64,000 bases of DNA from Conexibacter sp. CPCC 205762 (GTDB lineage Bacteria > Actinomycetota > Thermoleophilia > Solirubrobacterales > Solirubrobacteraceae), in NCBI RefSeq assembly GCF_030646155.1, contig NZ_JAUTDN010000034.1, forward strand, positions 1 to 64,000, in the 5' to 3' direction. The notes under the pieces were generated by a model. The model saw only the letters and a program-made list of their open reading frames with translations. It was not told where the DNA came from and searched no databases. Positions 1 to 8,393 of the stretch are shown here, piece after piece. The position numbers and the translations under genes were made by a program. Each line of letters begins with the position of its first letter. The first letter of the stretch is position 1.

Positions 1-393
1 CCGCGCGGCGCCTTCGCCGCCGCCAGCATGGCCGCGGCCTGGGGGAGCGGGCGCGCGCGCCGCGCCGCCGCCCGCCCGCGCCGCCGCCTGCTCGCCGGCC
101 TCGCACTGCTCGTCGCCGGCAGCGCCCTCGCGCTCGTCGCCGCCGCTGGCGCCGCGCCACGCGCGGACGCGCTGCTCGCCGCCGCGCGCAACGCCGTGCA
201 CACTGGTTCGATTCCGGTCGCCGCACTGGTGCTCCCGGCCGGCGCCGGCTACGGCCTCCTGTCCGTCGCCCTGCTGGAGCTGCTCGACGACGCGGCGCCG
301 CCCCACCGGCAGGTCGAGGCGTTCACGTGGCTGACGAGCGCGCAGGCGCTGGGCCTGGCGCTCGGCAGCCTCAGTGCTGGTGCGCTGGCATGA
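1..393 (+). CDS. MFS-type transporter, C-terminal part (cut by window start)
   Basis: The reading frame is open from base 1 and ends in TGA at 391-393, giving the last 130 residues of a larger protein. It has a basic cytoplasmic-looking loop (RRAAARPRRR) followed by three hydrophobic stretches; the last, TWLTSAQALGLALGSLSAGAL, resembles the final helices of drug-efflux major facilitator proteins, where an acidic/aromatic residue precedes a Gly/Ala-rich helix. The substrate cannot be told. The end overlaps the convergent flavin oxidoreductase by 23 bases. The family call rests on only three helices, so another multi-pass transporter is possible. Confidence 0.6.
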   Translation, partial: PRGAFAAASMAAAWGSGRARRAAARPRRRLLAGLALLVAGSALALVAAAGAAPRADALLAAARNAVHTGSIPVAALVLPAGAGYGLLSVALLELLDDAAPPHRQVEAFTWLTSAQALGLALGSLSAGALA

Positions 394-1519
394 GCGGGCT
401 GCGATCGGCCAGGTACGGGGCGAGGTGGCGGGCGGCGATCTTGTGCGGCGGCCACCAGGGGCAGTCGCGCGAGGCGCTGGAGGCGCCGCCGGAGGCGAGC
501 GTCGCCGTCAGGTAGAGCGGGTCGGCGCCGGTCATCAGCATCGCGCGCAGCGTCGGCGGCGCCGCGTCGACCGGGCGGAAGCTGCCCGGCCCGCGCGCGA
601 TCGCGGCCGCGACCGCGTCGGCCTGCTGGGTCGCGAGGCCGCCCTGCTTGATCGGCGAGGTGGTCGCGTCGCCGACCGCCCAGACGCCCGGCAGCCCCGG
701 CACGCGGCTGTGCTCGTCGATGCGGATGAAGCCGTCGGCGTCGCAGGGGACGCCGGCCAGCGCCGGCCCGCGCAGCCGCGGCAGCGCGACGACGCGGTCG
801 GCCTGCAGCCGCCGGTCCCCAGGCGTCAGCACGACCTCCTCGCCGTCGTAGTCGCGGCCGTAGCTGCCGCTGATCAGCTCGATCCCGGCGCCCGCGAGCA
901 GCCTCCCGACGGCGCGGCTGCCGGTGCCGCGGAAGACCGCCAGCGGCCCCTCCTCCGGCGTCACCAGCGTCAGCCGCACGTCGCTGGCGCCGACCGCCCA
1001 CGCGCGCCGCGACATCTGCAGCGCCAGCTCGTAGAGCGGCAGCGGCCAGCCGGCGCCGGGCGGGACGACGAAGGCGATCGTCCGCAGCAGCCCCTCCTCC
1101 AGCTCGCGCACGATCCACTGGACGCCGTCGGATTCGGCGTCGCCGAAGGTGGCGGCGTGCGGCAGCGCGACCTCGCTGCGCGCGCCGGTCGCCAGCACGA
1201 GCGCGTCGTAGGGCAGGCTCGCGCCGTCGCCGCCGAGCGCGCGGCGGTCGGCGGCGACACCGGTCAGCGCCTCGGGCACGAGCGTCGCGCCGAGGTCGGC
1301 GCAGATCGCACGCAGGTCGTAGCGGCGCGTCAGCGGCCGGCCGAACGGCTCGGCGACGGCGAGCGGCCGGTAGACCAGCTCGGATCCGGGCGCGATCACG
1401 GCGATCTCGAGGAGATGGCCGCCGGGTGCCGCGCGCAGCGCCAGCAGCGTCTCGACCGCCGCGACGCCGCCGCCTGCGATCACGACCCGGCGCGGTTGGG
1501 TGCTCGTCAGCTGCAACAT
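371..1519 (-). CDS. FAD/NAD(P)-dependent oxidoreductase, NDH-2/SQR-like
   Basis: A 382-residue flavoprotein. Near the N-terminus, VVIAGGGVAAVETLLALR (about residues 12-29) is a Rossmann dinucleotide-binding glycine motif; YDALVLATGAR (about 105-115) is the ATG motif of the pyridine nucleotide-disulphide reductase fold; GVWAVGDATT (about 300) is the FAD-binding GD motif. The length and C-terminal layout match type II NADH dehydrogenases and sulfide:quinone reductases, which pass electrons to quinone at the membrane. I see no clear paired cysteines of a true sulfide:quinone reductase, so the electron donor is uncertain. The C-terminal coding end overlaps the MFS gene tail on the other strand. 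Confidence 0.8.
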   Translation of the reverse strand: MLQLTSTQPRRVVIAGGGVAAVETLLALRAAPGGHLLEIAVIAPGSELVYRPLAVAEPFGRPLTRRYDLRAICADLGATLVPEALTGVAADRRALGGDGASLPYDALVLATGARSEVALPHAATFGDAESDGVQWIVRELEEGLLRTIAFVVPPGAGWPLPLYELALQMSRRAWAVGASDVRLTLVTPEEGPLAVFRGTGSRAVGRLLAGAGIELISGSYGRDYDGEEVVLTPGDRRLQADRVVALPRLRGPALAGVPCDADGFIRIDEHSRVPGLPGVWAVGDATTSPIKQGGLATQQADAVAAAIARGPGSFRPVDAAPPTLRAMLMTGADPLYLTATLASGGASSASRDCPWWPPHKIAARHLAPYLADRSPLMPAHQH

Positions 1520-1651
1520 GGCTCGACGGTACGCCCGCGCCGCCGCGACTCCATCGGTGCGGGCTGCGAGGCCGTCAGCGGGGAACTACGGACCGCGGCG
1601 CGCGGTCGCGGCGGATGCGGCCGACCGCGCACGCGCGGGAGGATCCCTCCC

Positions 1652-2341
1652 ATGCCTTACCGCCATGCCGACACCCCGCCGCCCTCCTGCCGCCGCACGC
1701 GCACCTCCGCGCTCGTCGCCGGCGTCGCGGCGCTCGCCACGCTGCTGCTGCTCGCCCGCCGTCGCATGCGCAGGTGGGGCGCGACGGCCGACGAGGTGCT
1801 GGCGAGGCTGCCCGGCGACGAGCTGATCCCCGACCCGGTCGGCCAGACGACCTTCGCGACGACGCTGCCGGCGCCGCCCGAGCGGGTCTGGCCGTGGCTG
1901 ATCCAGATGGGCGCCGACCGCGGCGGCTTCTACAGCTGGGACAGGCTCGACAACGCCGGCCATGCGAGCGCGACGGCGATCGAGCCGAGCTGGCAGGACC
2001 TGCGCGAGGGCGACCGGATCCTCTCCCGCCCGGACGGCTCCTCCTGGTTCGAGGTGGCGCTGCTGGAGCAGGCCACAACGCTCGTGCTGCGGGCGCGGCT
2101 GGACGCGAAGGGCCGCCCGACGACCGCGCCGGAGGGCGACCTGCGCTTCGTCGGCGACTCGATCTGGAGCTTCCACCTGCAGCCGGTGCCGGAGGGCACG
2201 CGGCTGCTGGTGCGCGGGCGCGGCGGCGGCAAGCCGCGCCACCTGCACGCGCTCGGCAACGCGGTCTTCTGGGACCCCGCCCACTGGATCATGCAGACGA
2301 AGCAGTTCCGCGAGCTGCGGCGGCGGGTGGCGAGCGCCTGA
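1652..2341 (+). CDS. Membrane-anchored SRPBCC (START-like) family protein
   Basis: 229 residues. A purine-rich GGGAGG stands about 10 bases before the ATG at 1652, which decides the start. Residues about 18-35 are hydrophobic (SALVAGVAALATLLLLARRR), a probable signal anchor. The rest shows the SRPBCC pattern: LPAPPERVWPWLIQMGADRGGFYSWD near residue 70, then alternating strands and a C-terminal helix ending in RELRRR. Such proteins bind hydrophobic ligands in a deep cavity; several are annotated as polyketide cyclase/dehydrase-like, but no reaction can be assigned. It is divergent from the flavoprotein and convergent with the malic enzyme gene. Confidence 0.72.
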   Translation: MPYRHADTPPPSCRRTRTSALVAGVAALATLLLLARRRMRRWGATADEVLARLPGDELIPDPVGQTTFATTLPAPPERVWPWLIQMGADRGGFYSWDRLDNAGHASATAIEPSWQDLREGDRILSRPDGSSWFEVALLEQATTLVLRARLDAKGRPTTAPEGDLRFVGDSIWSFHLQPVPEGTRLLVRGRGGGKPRHLHALGNAVFWDPAHWIMQTKQFRELRRRVASA

Positions 2342-2351
2342 CGCGCCGGCG

Positions 2352-3692
2352 CTAGAAGCGCTCCTCCGGCTCCAGCACCGACTCGTGCGCGACGCCGGAG
2401 TCGATCGCCGCCTGCTTGACGGCCTGCGCGACGGCGTCGTGGACGGCCGGGTCGAGCACGTCGGGGACCAGCTCCGACTCGACCGTCAGGCCGGCCAGCG
2501 CCCACGCCGCGGCGCGCTTCATCTCCAGGTTGATCGCGCTCGCGCCTGCCAGCAGCGCGCCGTGGAAGATGCCCGGGTAGCCGAGCACGTTGTTGACGGA
2601 GGTGCCGTCGGCGGCGAAGGCGGCGCCGGCCGCCAGCGCGGCCTCGGGCGATATCTCCGGCACCGGGTTGGTCAGCGCCAGCACGACCTGGCCGGGACGC
2701 ACCAGCTCGGGCGTGATCAGGTCGGGCCGGCCGCTGGTGGCGATCACGACGTCGGCCTCGCGCATGACGGTCTGCAGCTCGTGGATCTCGATCCCTCTCG
2801 CGGCCGCCTGCGCCTGCGCGGCCGGGTTGGGGTCGGCGGCGAGCACGCGGTGGACGCCGGCGTCGTGGATCAGCGTCGCGATGCCGTAGCCGGCGGCGCC
2901 GAGGCCGATCTGGCCGACGACCGCCTGGTCCAGCCGCTTGCCGACGCGGCGGCAGGCGGCGATCGCGGCGGCGAAGGCGATCACGGCGGTGCCGTGGACG
3001 TCGTCGTGCATAACCGGCTGCGGCAGTGCCTCGATCAGCCGCCGCTCGATCTCGAAGCAGCCCGGCGCCGCGATGTCCTCCAGGTGGATGCCGCCGAAGC
3101 CGGGCGCGATGCGGACGACCGTCTCGACGAACTCGTCGACGTCCTTCGTGTCGACCAGGATCGGCACCGCGCTGATGCCGACGAGCTGGCTGTAGAAGAG
3201 CGCCTTGCCCTCCATCACCGGCATCGCCGCCACGGGTCCGATGTCGCCGAGGCCGAGCACGCGCGTGCCGTTGGTGACGATCGCGACGCTGCGCCCGATC
3301 ATCGTGAACTTTCTCGCCAGCTCCGGGTGCTCGTGGATCGCGGTCGAGACACGCGCGACGCCGGGCGTGTAGACGTCGCGGACGTCCTGGTTGGACTCGA
3401 TCTGGCGCAGCCCGCGGACCTCGAGCTTGCCGTTCTCGTGCGCGAGGAAGGCGCGGTCGTGGTACCAGCTGACGTGCACGTCCGGCAGCGCGTCGAGGCC
3501 CGCCGCCAGCTCGTCCGCGTGCGCCTTGTCGCGTACCTCGATCGTGATCTCGCGCAGCGCCTCGTGGCGCGCGACCGAGATCGTCGAGATGTCGCCGATC
3601 ACGCCGCCGTGCTCGGCGATGCGCGAGGTCACCGTCGCCAACTGGCCGACGCGGTGCGGGATGCGGAGTCGGTACGTGCAGTCGAGGGCCAT
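2352..3692 (-). CDS. NAD-dependent malic enzyme with N-terminal ACT domain
   Basis: 446 residues from the ATG at 3692. An upstream in-frame start would add 21 arginine-rich residues with no domain character, so MALDCTYRLRI is preferred. Residues 1-80 look like an ACT regulatory domain (VGQLATVTSRIAEHGGVIGDI). The malic domain follows: VYTPGVARV, GDIGPVAAMPVMEGKALFY, then DDVHGTAVIAFAAAIAA and the NAD-binding GQIGLGAAGYGIA. The enzyme oxidatively decarboxylates malate to pyruvate, feeding gluconeogenesis or acetyl-CoA supply. The ACT domain suggests allosteric control by a small ligand, probably an amino acid. Cytoplasmic, single gene. Confidence 0.93.
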   Translation of the reverse strand: MALDCTYRLRIPHRVGQLATVTSRIAEHGGVIGDISTISVARHEALREITIEVRDKAHADELAAGLDALPDVHVSWYHDRAFLAHENGKLEVRGLRQIESNQDVRDVYTPGVARVSTAIHEHPELARKFTMIGRSVAIVTNGTRVLGLGDIGPVAAMPVMEGKALFYSQLVGISAVPILVDTKDVDEFVETVVRIAPGFGGIHLEDIAAPGCFEIERRLIEALPQPVMHDDVHGTAVIAFAAAIAACRRVGKRLDQAVVGQIGLGAAGYGIATLIHDAGVHRVLAADPNPAAQAQAAARGIEIHELQTVMREADVVIATSGRPDLITPELVRPGQVVLALTNPVPEISPEAALAAGAAFAADGTSVNNVLGYPGIFHGALLAGASAINLEMKRAAAWALAGLTVESELVPDVLDPAVHDAVAQAVKQAAIDSGVAHESVLEPEERF

Positions 3693-3763
3693 GGCGGGGA
3701 TCGTACGACGATGTGACGAGGCCCGCCGTGCGCCCCGCGCGCGTCGCTGATACAACCGCGGCC

Positions 3764-4948
3764 GTGCGCCTCGTCACCGACTCCGAGCGCCGCGCGCGGC
3801 TGGCGCTGCGCCAGCGGCTCGCGCCCGGCGCGAAGGCGCCCGACGCGCTGACCGCCGCCGACGCCGTCGTCTGCCTGCACGCGACCGACCCGGCGACGAT
3901 CGCGCTGTCGGCGTGGGCGCGCGTCGACGGCTTCCGCACCGAGGATCTCGACGACGCGCTCTACCAGCGGCGCAGCCTCGTCAAGCACCTGTCGATGCGG
4001 CGGACGCTGTTCGTCTTCCCGCGCGCGACGCTGCCGGCCGCGCAGGCGGCCGCCTCCGAGCGCGTCGCCGCGACCGAGCGCAAGCGGCTGATCGGCGACG
4101 TCGAGAGAGCCGGCCTGCACGCCGACGGCGCCGCCTGGCTCGAGCGGGCCTGCGACGCGGTCCGCGCCGAGCTCGCCGGCGGCCGCACCGCGATGATGGC
4201 CGAGCTGCGCAGAGACCTGCCGCTGCTGGAGGGCGGGATAGCGTACGGCGAGGGCAGGTCGTGGGGCGCGACGGTGCCGGTCGGCCCGCGCGTGCTGACG
4301 GTCCTCTCCGCGGGCGGCGAGATCGTGCGCGCGACCAACGCCGGCGGCTGGTCGGTCTCGCGGCCGCGCTGGGCGGCGATGCAGCAGTGGCTCGGCGAGC
4401 CGATCGAGCGGCTGTCGCTCGCGGACGGGACGGCCGCGCTGGTGCGGCGCTGGCTGCACGCCTTCGGCCCCGGGACCGAGAGAGACGTGAAGTGGTGGCT
4501 CGGCTCGACGCTGAGAGCGGTCCGCACCGCCTTGAGCGACCTGGAGGCGGTCGCCGTGGAGCTGGAGGGCGGCGGCCGCGGCTGGCTGCTGCCCGACGAC
4601 CTCGACCCGATCGAGCCGCCCGCGCCGTGGGCCGCGCTGCTGCCGCCGCTGGACCCGACGACGATGGGCTGGCAGGAGCGCGCCTTCTACCTCGGCGACT
4701 ACAGACCGCAGCTGTTCGACACGGCCGGCAACGGCGGCGCGACCGCCTGGTGGGACGGCCGCATCGTCGGCGGCTGGCGCCAGCGCGACGACGGCTCGGT
4801 CGAGCTGCAGTACCTGGAGGACCCGGGCGCCGCCGGCCGCGCCGCGCTCGCCGCCGAGGCCGAGCGCCTGAGCGACTGGTTCGGCGGCGTGCGCGTGCTC
4901 GGCCGCTTCCCCTCGCCGCTGTCGAGACAGCTCGCGAACGCCGGCTGA
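3764..4948 (+). CDS. Winged helix DNA-binding domain protein (YcaQ/AlkZ-like, HTH_42)
   Basis: 394 residues from GTG 3764; a further upstream GTG at 3713 is possible but would run into the promoter of the malic enzyme gene. The N-terminal RQRLAPGAKAPDALTAADAVVCLHATDPATIALSAWARV and SMRRTLFVF, and the late MGWQERAFYLG, are typical of the large actinobacterial winged-helix family (PF06224) that includes the AlkX/AlkZ DNA glycosylases. The QxQ/QxD catalytic motif of AlkZ is not obvious, so glycosylase activity is not claimed. Expected to bind DNA in the cytoplasm. Confidence 0.75.
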   Translation: MRLVTDSERRARLALRQRLAPGAKAPDALTAADAVVCLHATDPATIALSAWARVDGFRTEDLDDALYQRRSLVKHLSMRRTLFVFPRATLPAAQAAASERVAATERKRLIGDVERAGLHADGAAWLERACDAVRAELAGGRTAMMAELRRDLPLLEGGIAYGEGRSWGATVPVGPRVLTVLSAGGEIVRATNAGGWSVSRPRWAAMQQWLGEPIERLSLADGTAALVRRWLHAFGPGTERDVKWWLGSTLRAVRTALSDLEAVAVELEGGGRGWLLPDDLDPIEPPAPWAALLPPLDPTTMGWQERAFYLGDYRPQLFDTAGNGGATAWWDGRIVGGWRQRDDGSVELQYLEDPGAAGRAALAAEAERLSDWFGGVRVLGRFPSPLSRQLANAG

Positions 4949-5046
4949 GCCGCGCGACGCGCCGCATACCGGCGCGCCCGACGCACCCGAACGGCGATGA
5001 TCGACTCGTGGCGAGCAGAAGAGCTTCCAGCGGCGGACAGGAGCGA

Positions 5047-5883
5047 ATGAACGTGCTCATCGCCGGCGCTGTCGCGATCGTCGTGGCGCTGATCGGCGGC
5101 GGATTCGCGCTGCTCTCCGGCGGCGGAGGTCCCTCCTTCACCGCGACCGGGGGCCAGGTCACAAGCGGCGACGGCTGCATCGGCAGCGGCAACGTGCTCC
5201 AGGGATCGACCGTCGACTGCTCACGCACGACGCCGCCGGCGAGACCGACTGTGACGACGCCCGCTCCCACGACCGCCGACGCCGGCTGCGGCACCATCGA
5301 AGGGAACCCGGCGAGAACGGCCTTCCGCATGCGCGTCGTGATGTGGTGCGCGCCGATCGCCGTCCGCGGCCAGTACCAGTACAAGCTCAAGGTCTCCGTC
5401 CGCAACACCGGCAGAGCGAAACTGGACATCAGGCGCGAACGATTCGTGCTGCTGTGGCGCGTGCTCGATCCGAGCCGCTGGTCCCCGCCGAGCGGCGGCG
5501 AGCCCGCACCACCGGCGCGCGTGCGCTATGCGGAGCGGGAGTACTGGGCGATCTCGGCCAACCTCGACGGTGTCGGCGAAGATGTCCCCGATCGCCCCGG
5601 CGCGACCTTCGCGACCCACTGGGGCTATAGCTGGCTCGACCCGGGCGAGCTGTCGCTGCGCCCGCGGCGGCCGGCGGCGAAGGTGTCCTACCTCGACCGC
5701 GATGGGCAGCTCAGAACGATCCGTTTCAACTTCCACGAGGACGACCTCGTCTTCTACGTGCCGGCCGGCGCCGTCGACCGCGATCGCAACTTCCTCGGCC
5801 TCGGCTATTACGACGGCCGCCGGATCGTCGCGGTCTGCCCGCAGGGTGCTTGGGGCCCGAGAGTCCCCGCGAACGCGTTCTGA
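5047..5883 (+). CDS. Membrane-anchored secreted protein, unknown function
   Basis: 278 residues from ATG 5047, which has AGGAG just upstream (5039-5043); an in-frame GTG at 5008 has no ribosome site. Residues 3-22 (VLIAGAVAIVVALIGGGFAL) form one membrane segment, followed by a Gly/Ser/Thr/Pro-rich linker to about residue 80 and then a compact beta-rich domain with RVVMWCAPIAVRGQYQYKLKVSVRNTG, which resembles domains that describe solute or ligand binding outside the cell (DUF4352-like 'new antigen' folds). Four or more cysteines in the extracellular part could form disulphides. I do not recognise the family with confidence. Confidence 0.6.
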   Translation: MNVLIAGAVAIVVALIGGGFALLSGGGGPSFTATGGQVTSGDGCIGSGNVLQGSTVDCSRTTPPARPTVTTPAPTTADAGCGTIEGNPARTAFRMRVVMWCAPIAVRGQYQYKLKVSVRNTGRAKLDIRRERFVLLWRVLDPSRWSPPSGGEPAPPARVRYAEREYWAISANLDGVGEDVPDRPGATFATHWGYSWLDPGELSLRPRRPAAKVSYLDRDGQLRTIRFNFHEDDLVFYVPAGAVDRDRNFLGLGYYDGRRIVAVCPQGAWGPRVPANAF

Positions 5884-5894
5884 GCGGCGCCCGC

Positions 5895-6824
5895 TCAGGC
5901 CGCCAGCGGCAGCGCGACCGCCGGCACCGCGCCGCGCAGCGCGTGCAGCACCCGCGCGCGCAGGTGCGGGGCGACCGTGCTCAGCATTGCGACGCCGATC
6001 TCGCGCACGACGCGCGCGCCGGCCAGCGGGCGCACGACGACGTCGTCGCGCAGCGGATTGAGCGCCAGCCTCGGCAGCAGCGAGATGCCGAGGCCCGCGG
6101 CGACGAGGCCCTGCGTCATCTGGAAGCTGTCGATGCGGCTGGCGAAGACCGGCTGGAAGCCCTCGTTGCGACAGGCGTCGAGCAGCGTCACGTAGGAGGG
6201 GTCGTCGTCCTCGGGGGCGGCGATCCAGCGCTCGCCGCGCAGGTCGGAGAGCGCGACGCGCGGGTTGGCGGCGGCGCGGTGGCCGGCCGGCAGCAGCACG
6301 AGGTGGTCGTCGTCGACGAGCCGCTCCTGGATCACCCCGTCGAGGACCGGCCACGGGTCGGCCGGGTTGCGGAAGATGACGGCGGCGTGGACGGTGCGGG
6401 CGGCGAGCGCCTCCAGCTGCTGCGGCACCTCGGCCTCGTTCAGCACGACGTGCAGGCCGGAGGCGGTCAGCTCGGCGACGGCGCGCGCGACGAGGTCGGC
6501 GCCGGCGCTCGGGAAGGTGCCGAGCCGCAGCGTCGAGACGCCGTATTCGACGTGGCGGGCGACGTCGGCCTCTGCCCGCTCCAGCCGCGCGAGCACGTCG
6601 CGGGCGTGCTCGCGGACGAGCAGGCCGAGCTCGGTGAGCTGCGCGCCGCGCGGGCCGCGGTCGACGAGCCGGGCGCCCATTCGCAGCTCCAGCGCGGCGA
6701 GATGCTCGGAGGCGGTGGGCTGACTGACATGGAGCATGCGCGCGGCGGCGGCGAGCGAGCCGCCAGAGGCGATCGCGTCGATCAGCCGCAGGTCGCGCGC
6801 GTCAAGCGGACGAGACATCGGCAC
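5895..6824 (-). CDS. LysR family transcriptional regulator
   Basis: 309 residues. The N-terminal helix-turn-helix is classic: LRLIDAIASGGSLAAAARMLHVSQPTASEHLAALE (about residues 12-46), followed by the linker helix and a periplasmic-binding-like effector domain (LRLGTFPSAGADLVARAV, then GLGISLLPRLAL). It stands divergently to the Orn/Lys/Arg-decarboxylase-fold enzyme with only 66 bases between the starts, the usual arrangement for a LysR protein controlling its neighbour and itself. Two starts (6824 and 6818) are equally possible. Confidence 0.9.
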   Translation of the reverse strand: MPMSRPLDARDLRLIDAIASGGSLAAAARMLHVSQPTASEHLAALELRMGARLVDRGPRGAQLTELGLLVREHARDVLARLERAEADVARHVEYGVSTLRLGTFPSAGADLVARAVAELTASGLHVVLNEAEVPQQLEALAARTVHAAVIFRNPADPWPVLDGVIQERLVDDDHLVLLPAGHRAAANPRVALSDLRGERWIAAPEDDDPSYVTLLDACRNEGFQPVFASRIDSFQMTQGLVAAGLGISLLPRLALNPLRDDVVVRPLAGARVVREIGVAMLSTVAPHLRARVLHALRGAVPAVALPLAA

Positions 6825-6890
6825 ATCCTATAACCGGGCGTCAAATTCACCGACCGTCACTGGTGTCGCCGATCTTTATCGTGCCGCCTC
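6825..6890. promoter_or_regulatory. Divergent promoter region of LysR regulator and PLP enzyme
   Basis: The 66 bases between the two start codons are noticeably AT-richer than the flanks (TATAACC, TCAAATTCACC, TCTTTATCGTG) and must hold both promoters and the LysR operator. A LysR T-N11-A box cannot be fixed by eye. Inferred from gene arrangement. Confidence 0.4.
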
Positions 6891-8384
6891 ATGCATGTCG
6901 CCGCGCATCTCACGGCCGCCCCTGCGCGCGAGGCCTCGACCTCCGCCTCAGCGTCGCCGGCCCAGCACCGCGCCCCCTACCTGGAGGCGCTCGCCGCGCA
7001 CGGCCAGCGCAAACCGGGTCGCATGCACGTCCCCGGCCACGGCGGCGGCAGCGGCGCCGACCCGGCGCTGCTGGCGCTGCTCGGCGACGCCCCCTTCCGC
7101 GTCGACCTGCCGCGCGACCTCTCCGGCGTCGACGCCGGCCCCTCACCGACGCCGTACGACCAGGCCGAGGAGCTGGCGGCGGCCGCCCACGGCGCCGGCC
7201 GCACCTGGTTCCTCACCAACGGCGCGACGCAGGGCAACCACGCGATCTGCCTCGCGCTCGCCGGCGACGGCGCGCGCGTGCTGGTGCAGCGCAACTGCCA
7301 CGGCAGCGTCGTCGACGGGCTCGTGCTGAGCGGTGCCGAGCCGGCCTACGCGCTGCCGGAGTACGACGCGCGGCTCGGGATCGCCGGCCCGGTCACGCCC
7401 GCGACGCTGCGCGCCGCGCTCGCGGAGGACCGCCGCATCGCCGTCGTCGTGCTCGTCTCGCCGACCTACTACGGCGAGGTCGCCGACGTCGCCGCCTGCG
7501 CGCAGGTCGCCCACGAGGCCGGCGCGGTGCTCGTCGTCGACGGCGCCTGGGGCCCGCACTTCGGCTTCCACCCGGCGCTGCCGCAGTGCCCGCTGCGGCT
7601 CGGCGCCGACGTGCTGCTGACCTCGACCCACAAGCACGCCGGCTCGTTGACCCAGAGCGCGATGCTGCACGTCGCGCCCGGCCGCGAGGCGATCCAGGCG
7701 CGGCTGGAGCGGAGCGTGCGGATGCTGCGCTCGACCTCCCCCAGCTCGCTGCTGCTGGCCTCGCTCGACGCCTCCCGGCGCCAGCTCGCGCTGCGCGGCG
7801 GGCGCGTGCTCGGCGACGCGATCGCGGTCGCGGCGCGGCTGCGCGAGCGGCTCGCGGCGCTGCCCGGCTGCGCGGTCCGCGACGCGGCCGACCCGCTGCG
7901 CGTCGCAGTCGACATCCGCGGCACCGGCGCCGCCGCCGAGGCGCTGGCGGAGGCGCTGCGCGACGGCCACGACGTCCATCCGGAGCTGGTGACGCCGACC
8001 TGCCTGCTGTTCGTCGTCCCGCTCGGGCTGACGCCCGACGGCGCCGACGACGTCGCCGACGCGCTCGCGGCGGCGATAGCGGAGACGGCGTCGGTCACCG
8101 ACCGCCTCTACCCCGTCGTCGGCGCGCCCGCGCTGCCGGCGGTCGCGATCTCGCCGCGCGCCGCCTTCCTCGGCGCGACCGAGGTCGTCCCGCGCACGGC
8201 GGCGGTCGGGCGGATCTGCGCCGAGGCGATCAGCGCCTACCCGCCGGGGATCCCGCTGCTGCTGCCGGGCGAGCGGATCGCCGCCGTCGACGTCGACGCG
8301 CTGCTGGCGATGCGCGCCGCCGGCGCGCGCCTGCACGGCGCCGCCGACCCGCAGCTGAGCACGCTGACGGTCGTGGCCGAGTAG
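6891..8384 (+). CDS. PLP-dependent Orn/Lys/Arg decarboxylase-fold enzyme
   Basis: 497 residues, the length of the short group of major-domain Orn/Lys/Arg decarboxylases (about 480-500). The N-terminal region has GRMHVPGHGGG (about residue 44), a signature of this group; LVSPTYYGEVADV and VVDGAWGPHFGFH hold the aspartate that contacts the PLP pyridine; TSTHKHAGSLTQSAML carries the Schiff-base lysine at residue 248. The C-terminal PPGIPLLLPGE is also family-typical. It likely decarboxylates a basic amino acid to a polyamine precursor; the exact substrate cannot be read. Probably controlled by the divergent LysR gene. Convergent with the hydrolase gene, 9 bases apart. Confidence 0.87.
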   Translation: MHVAAHLTAAPAREASTSASASPAQHRAPYLEALAAHGQRKPGRMHVPGHGGGSGADPALLALLGDAPFRVDLPRDLSGVDAGPSPTPYDQAEELAAAAHGAGRTWFLTNGATQGNHAICLALAGDGARVLVQRNCHGSVVDGLVLSGAEPAYALPEYDARLGIAGPVTPATLRAALAEDRRIAVVVLVSPTYYGEVADVAACAQVAHEAGAVLVVDGAWGPHFGFHPALPQCPLRLGADVLLTSTHKHAGSLTQSAMLHVAPGREAIQARLERSVRMLRSTSPSSLLLASLDASRRQLALRGGRVLGDAIAVAARLRERLAALPGCAVRDAADPLRVAVDIRGTGAAAEALAEALRDGHDVHPELVTPTCLLFVVPLGLTPDGADDVADALAAAIAETASVTDRLYPVVGAPALPAVAISPRAAFLGATEVVPRTAAVGRICAEAISAYPPGIPLLLPGERIAAVDVDALLAMRAAGARLHGAADPQLSTLTVVAE

Positions 8385-8393
8385 CGCGGCGGC

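Noticed and set aside
374..2341. Long open frame on the plus strand covering the flavoprotein gene region
   Set aside because: Its first two thirds are Arg/Ala-rich antisense of the flavin oxidoreductase; only the last 229 residues (from 1652) are a real protein.
1930..3939. Long minus-strand frame across the malic enzyme
   Set aside because: Arg/Gly-rich composition and overlap with the clear malic enzyme frame.
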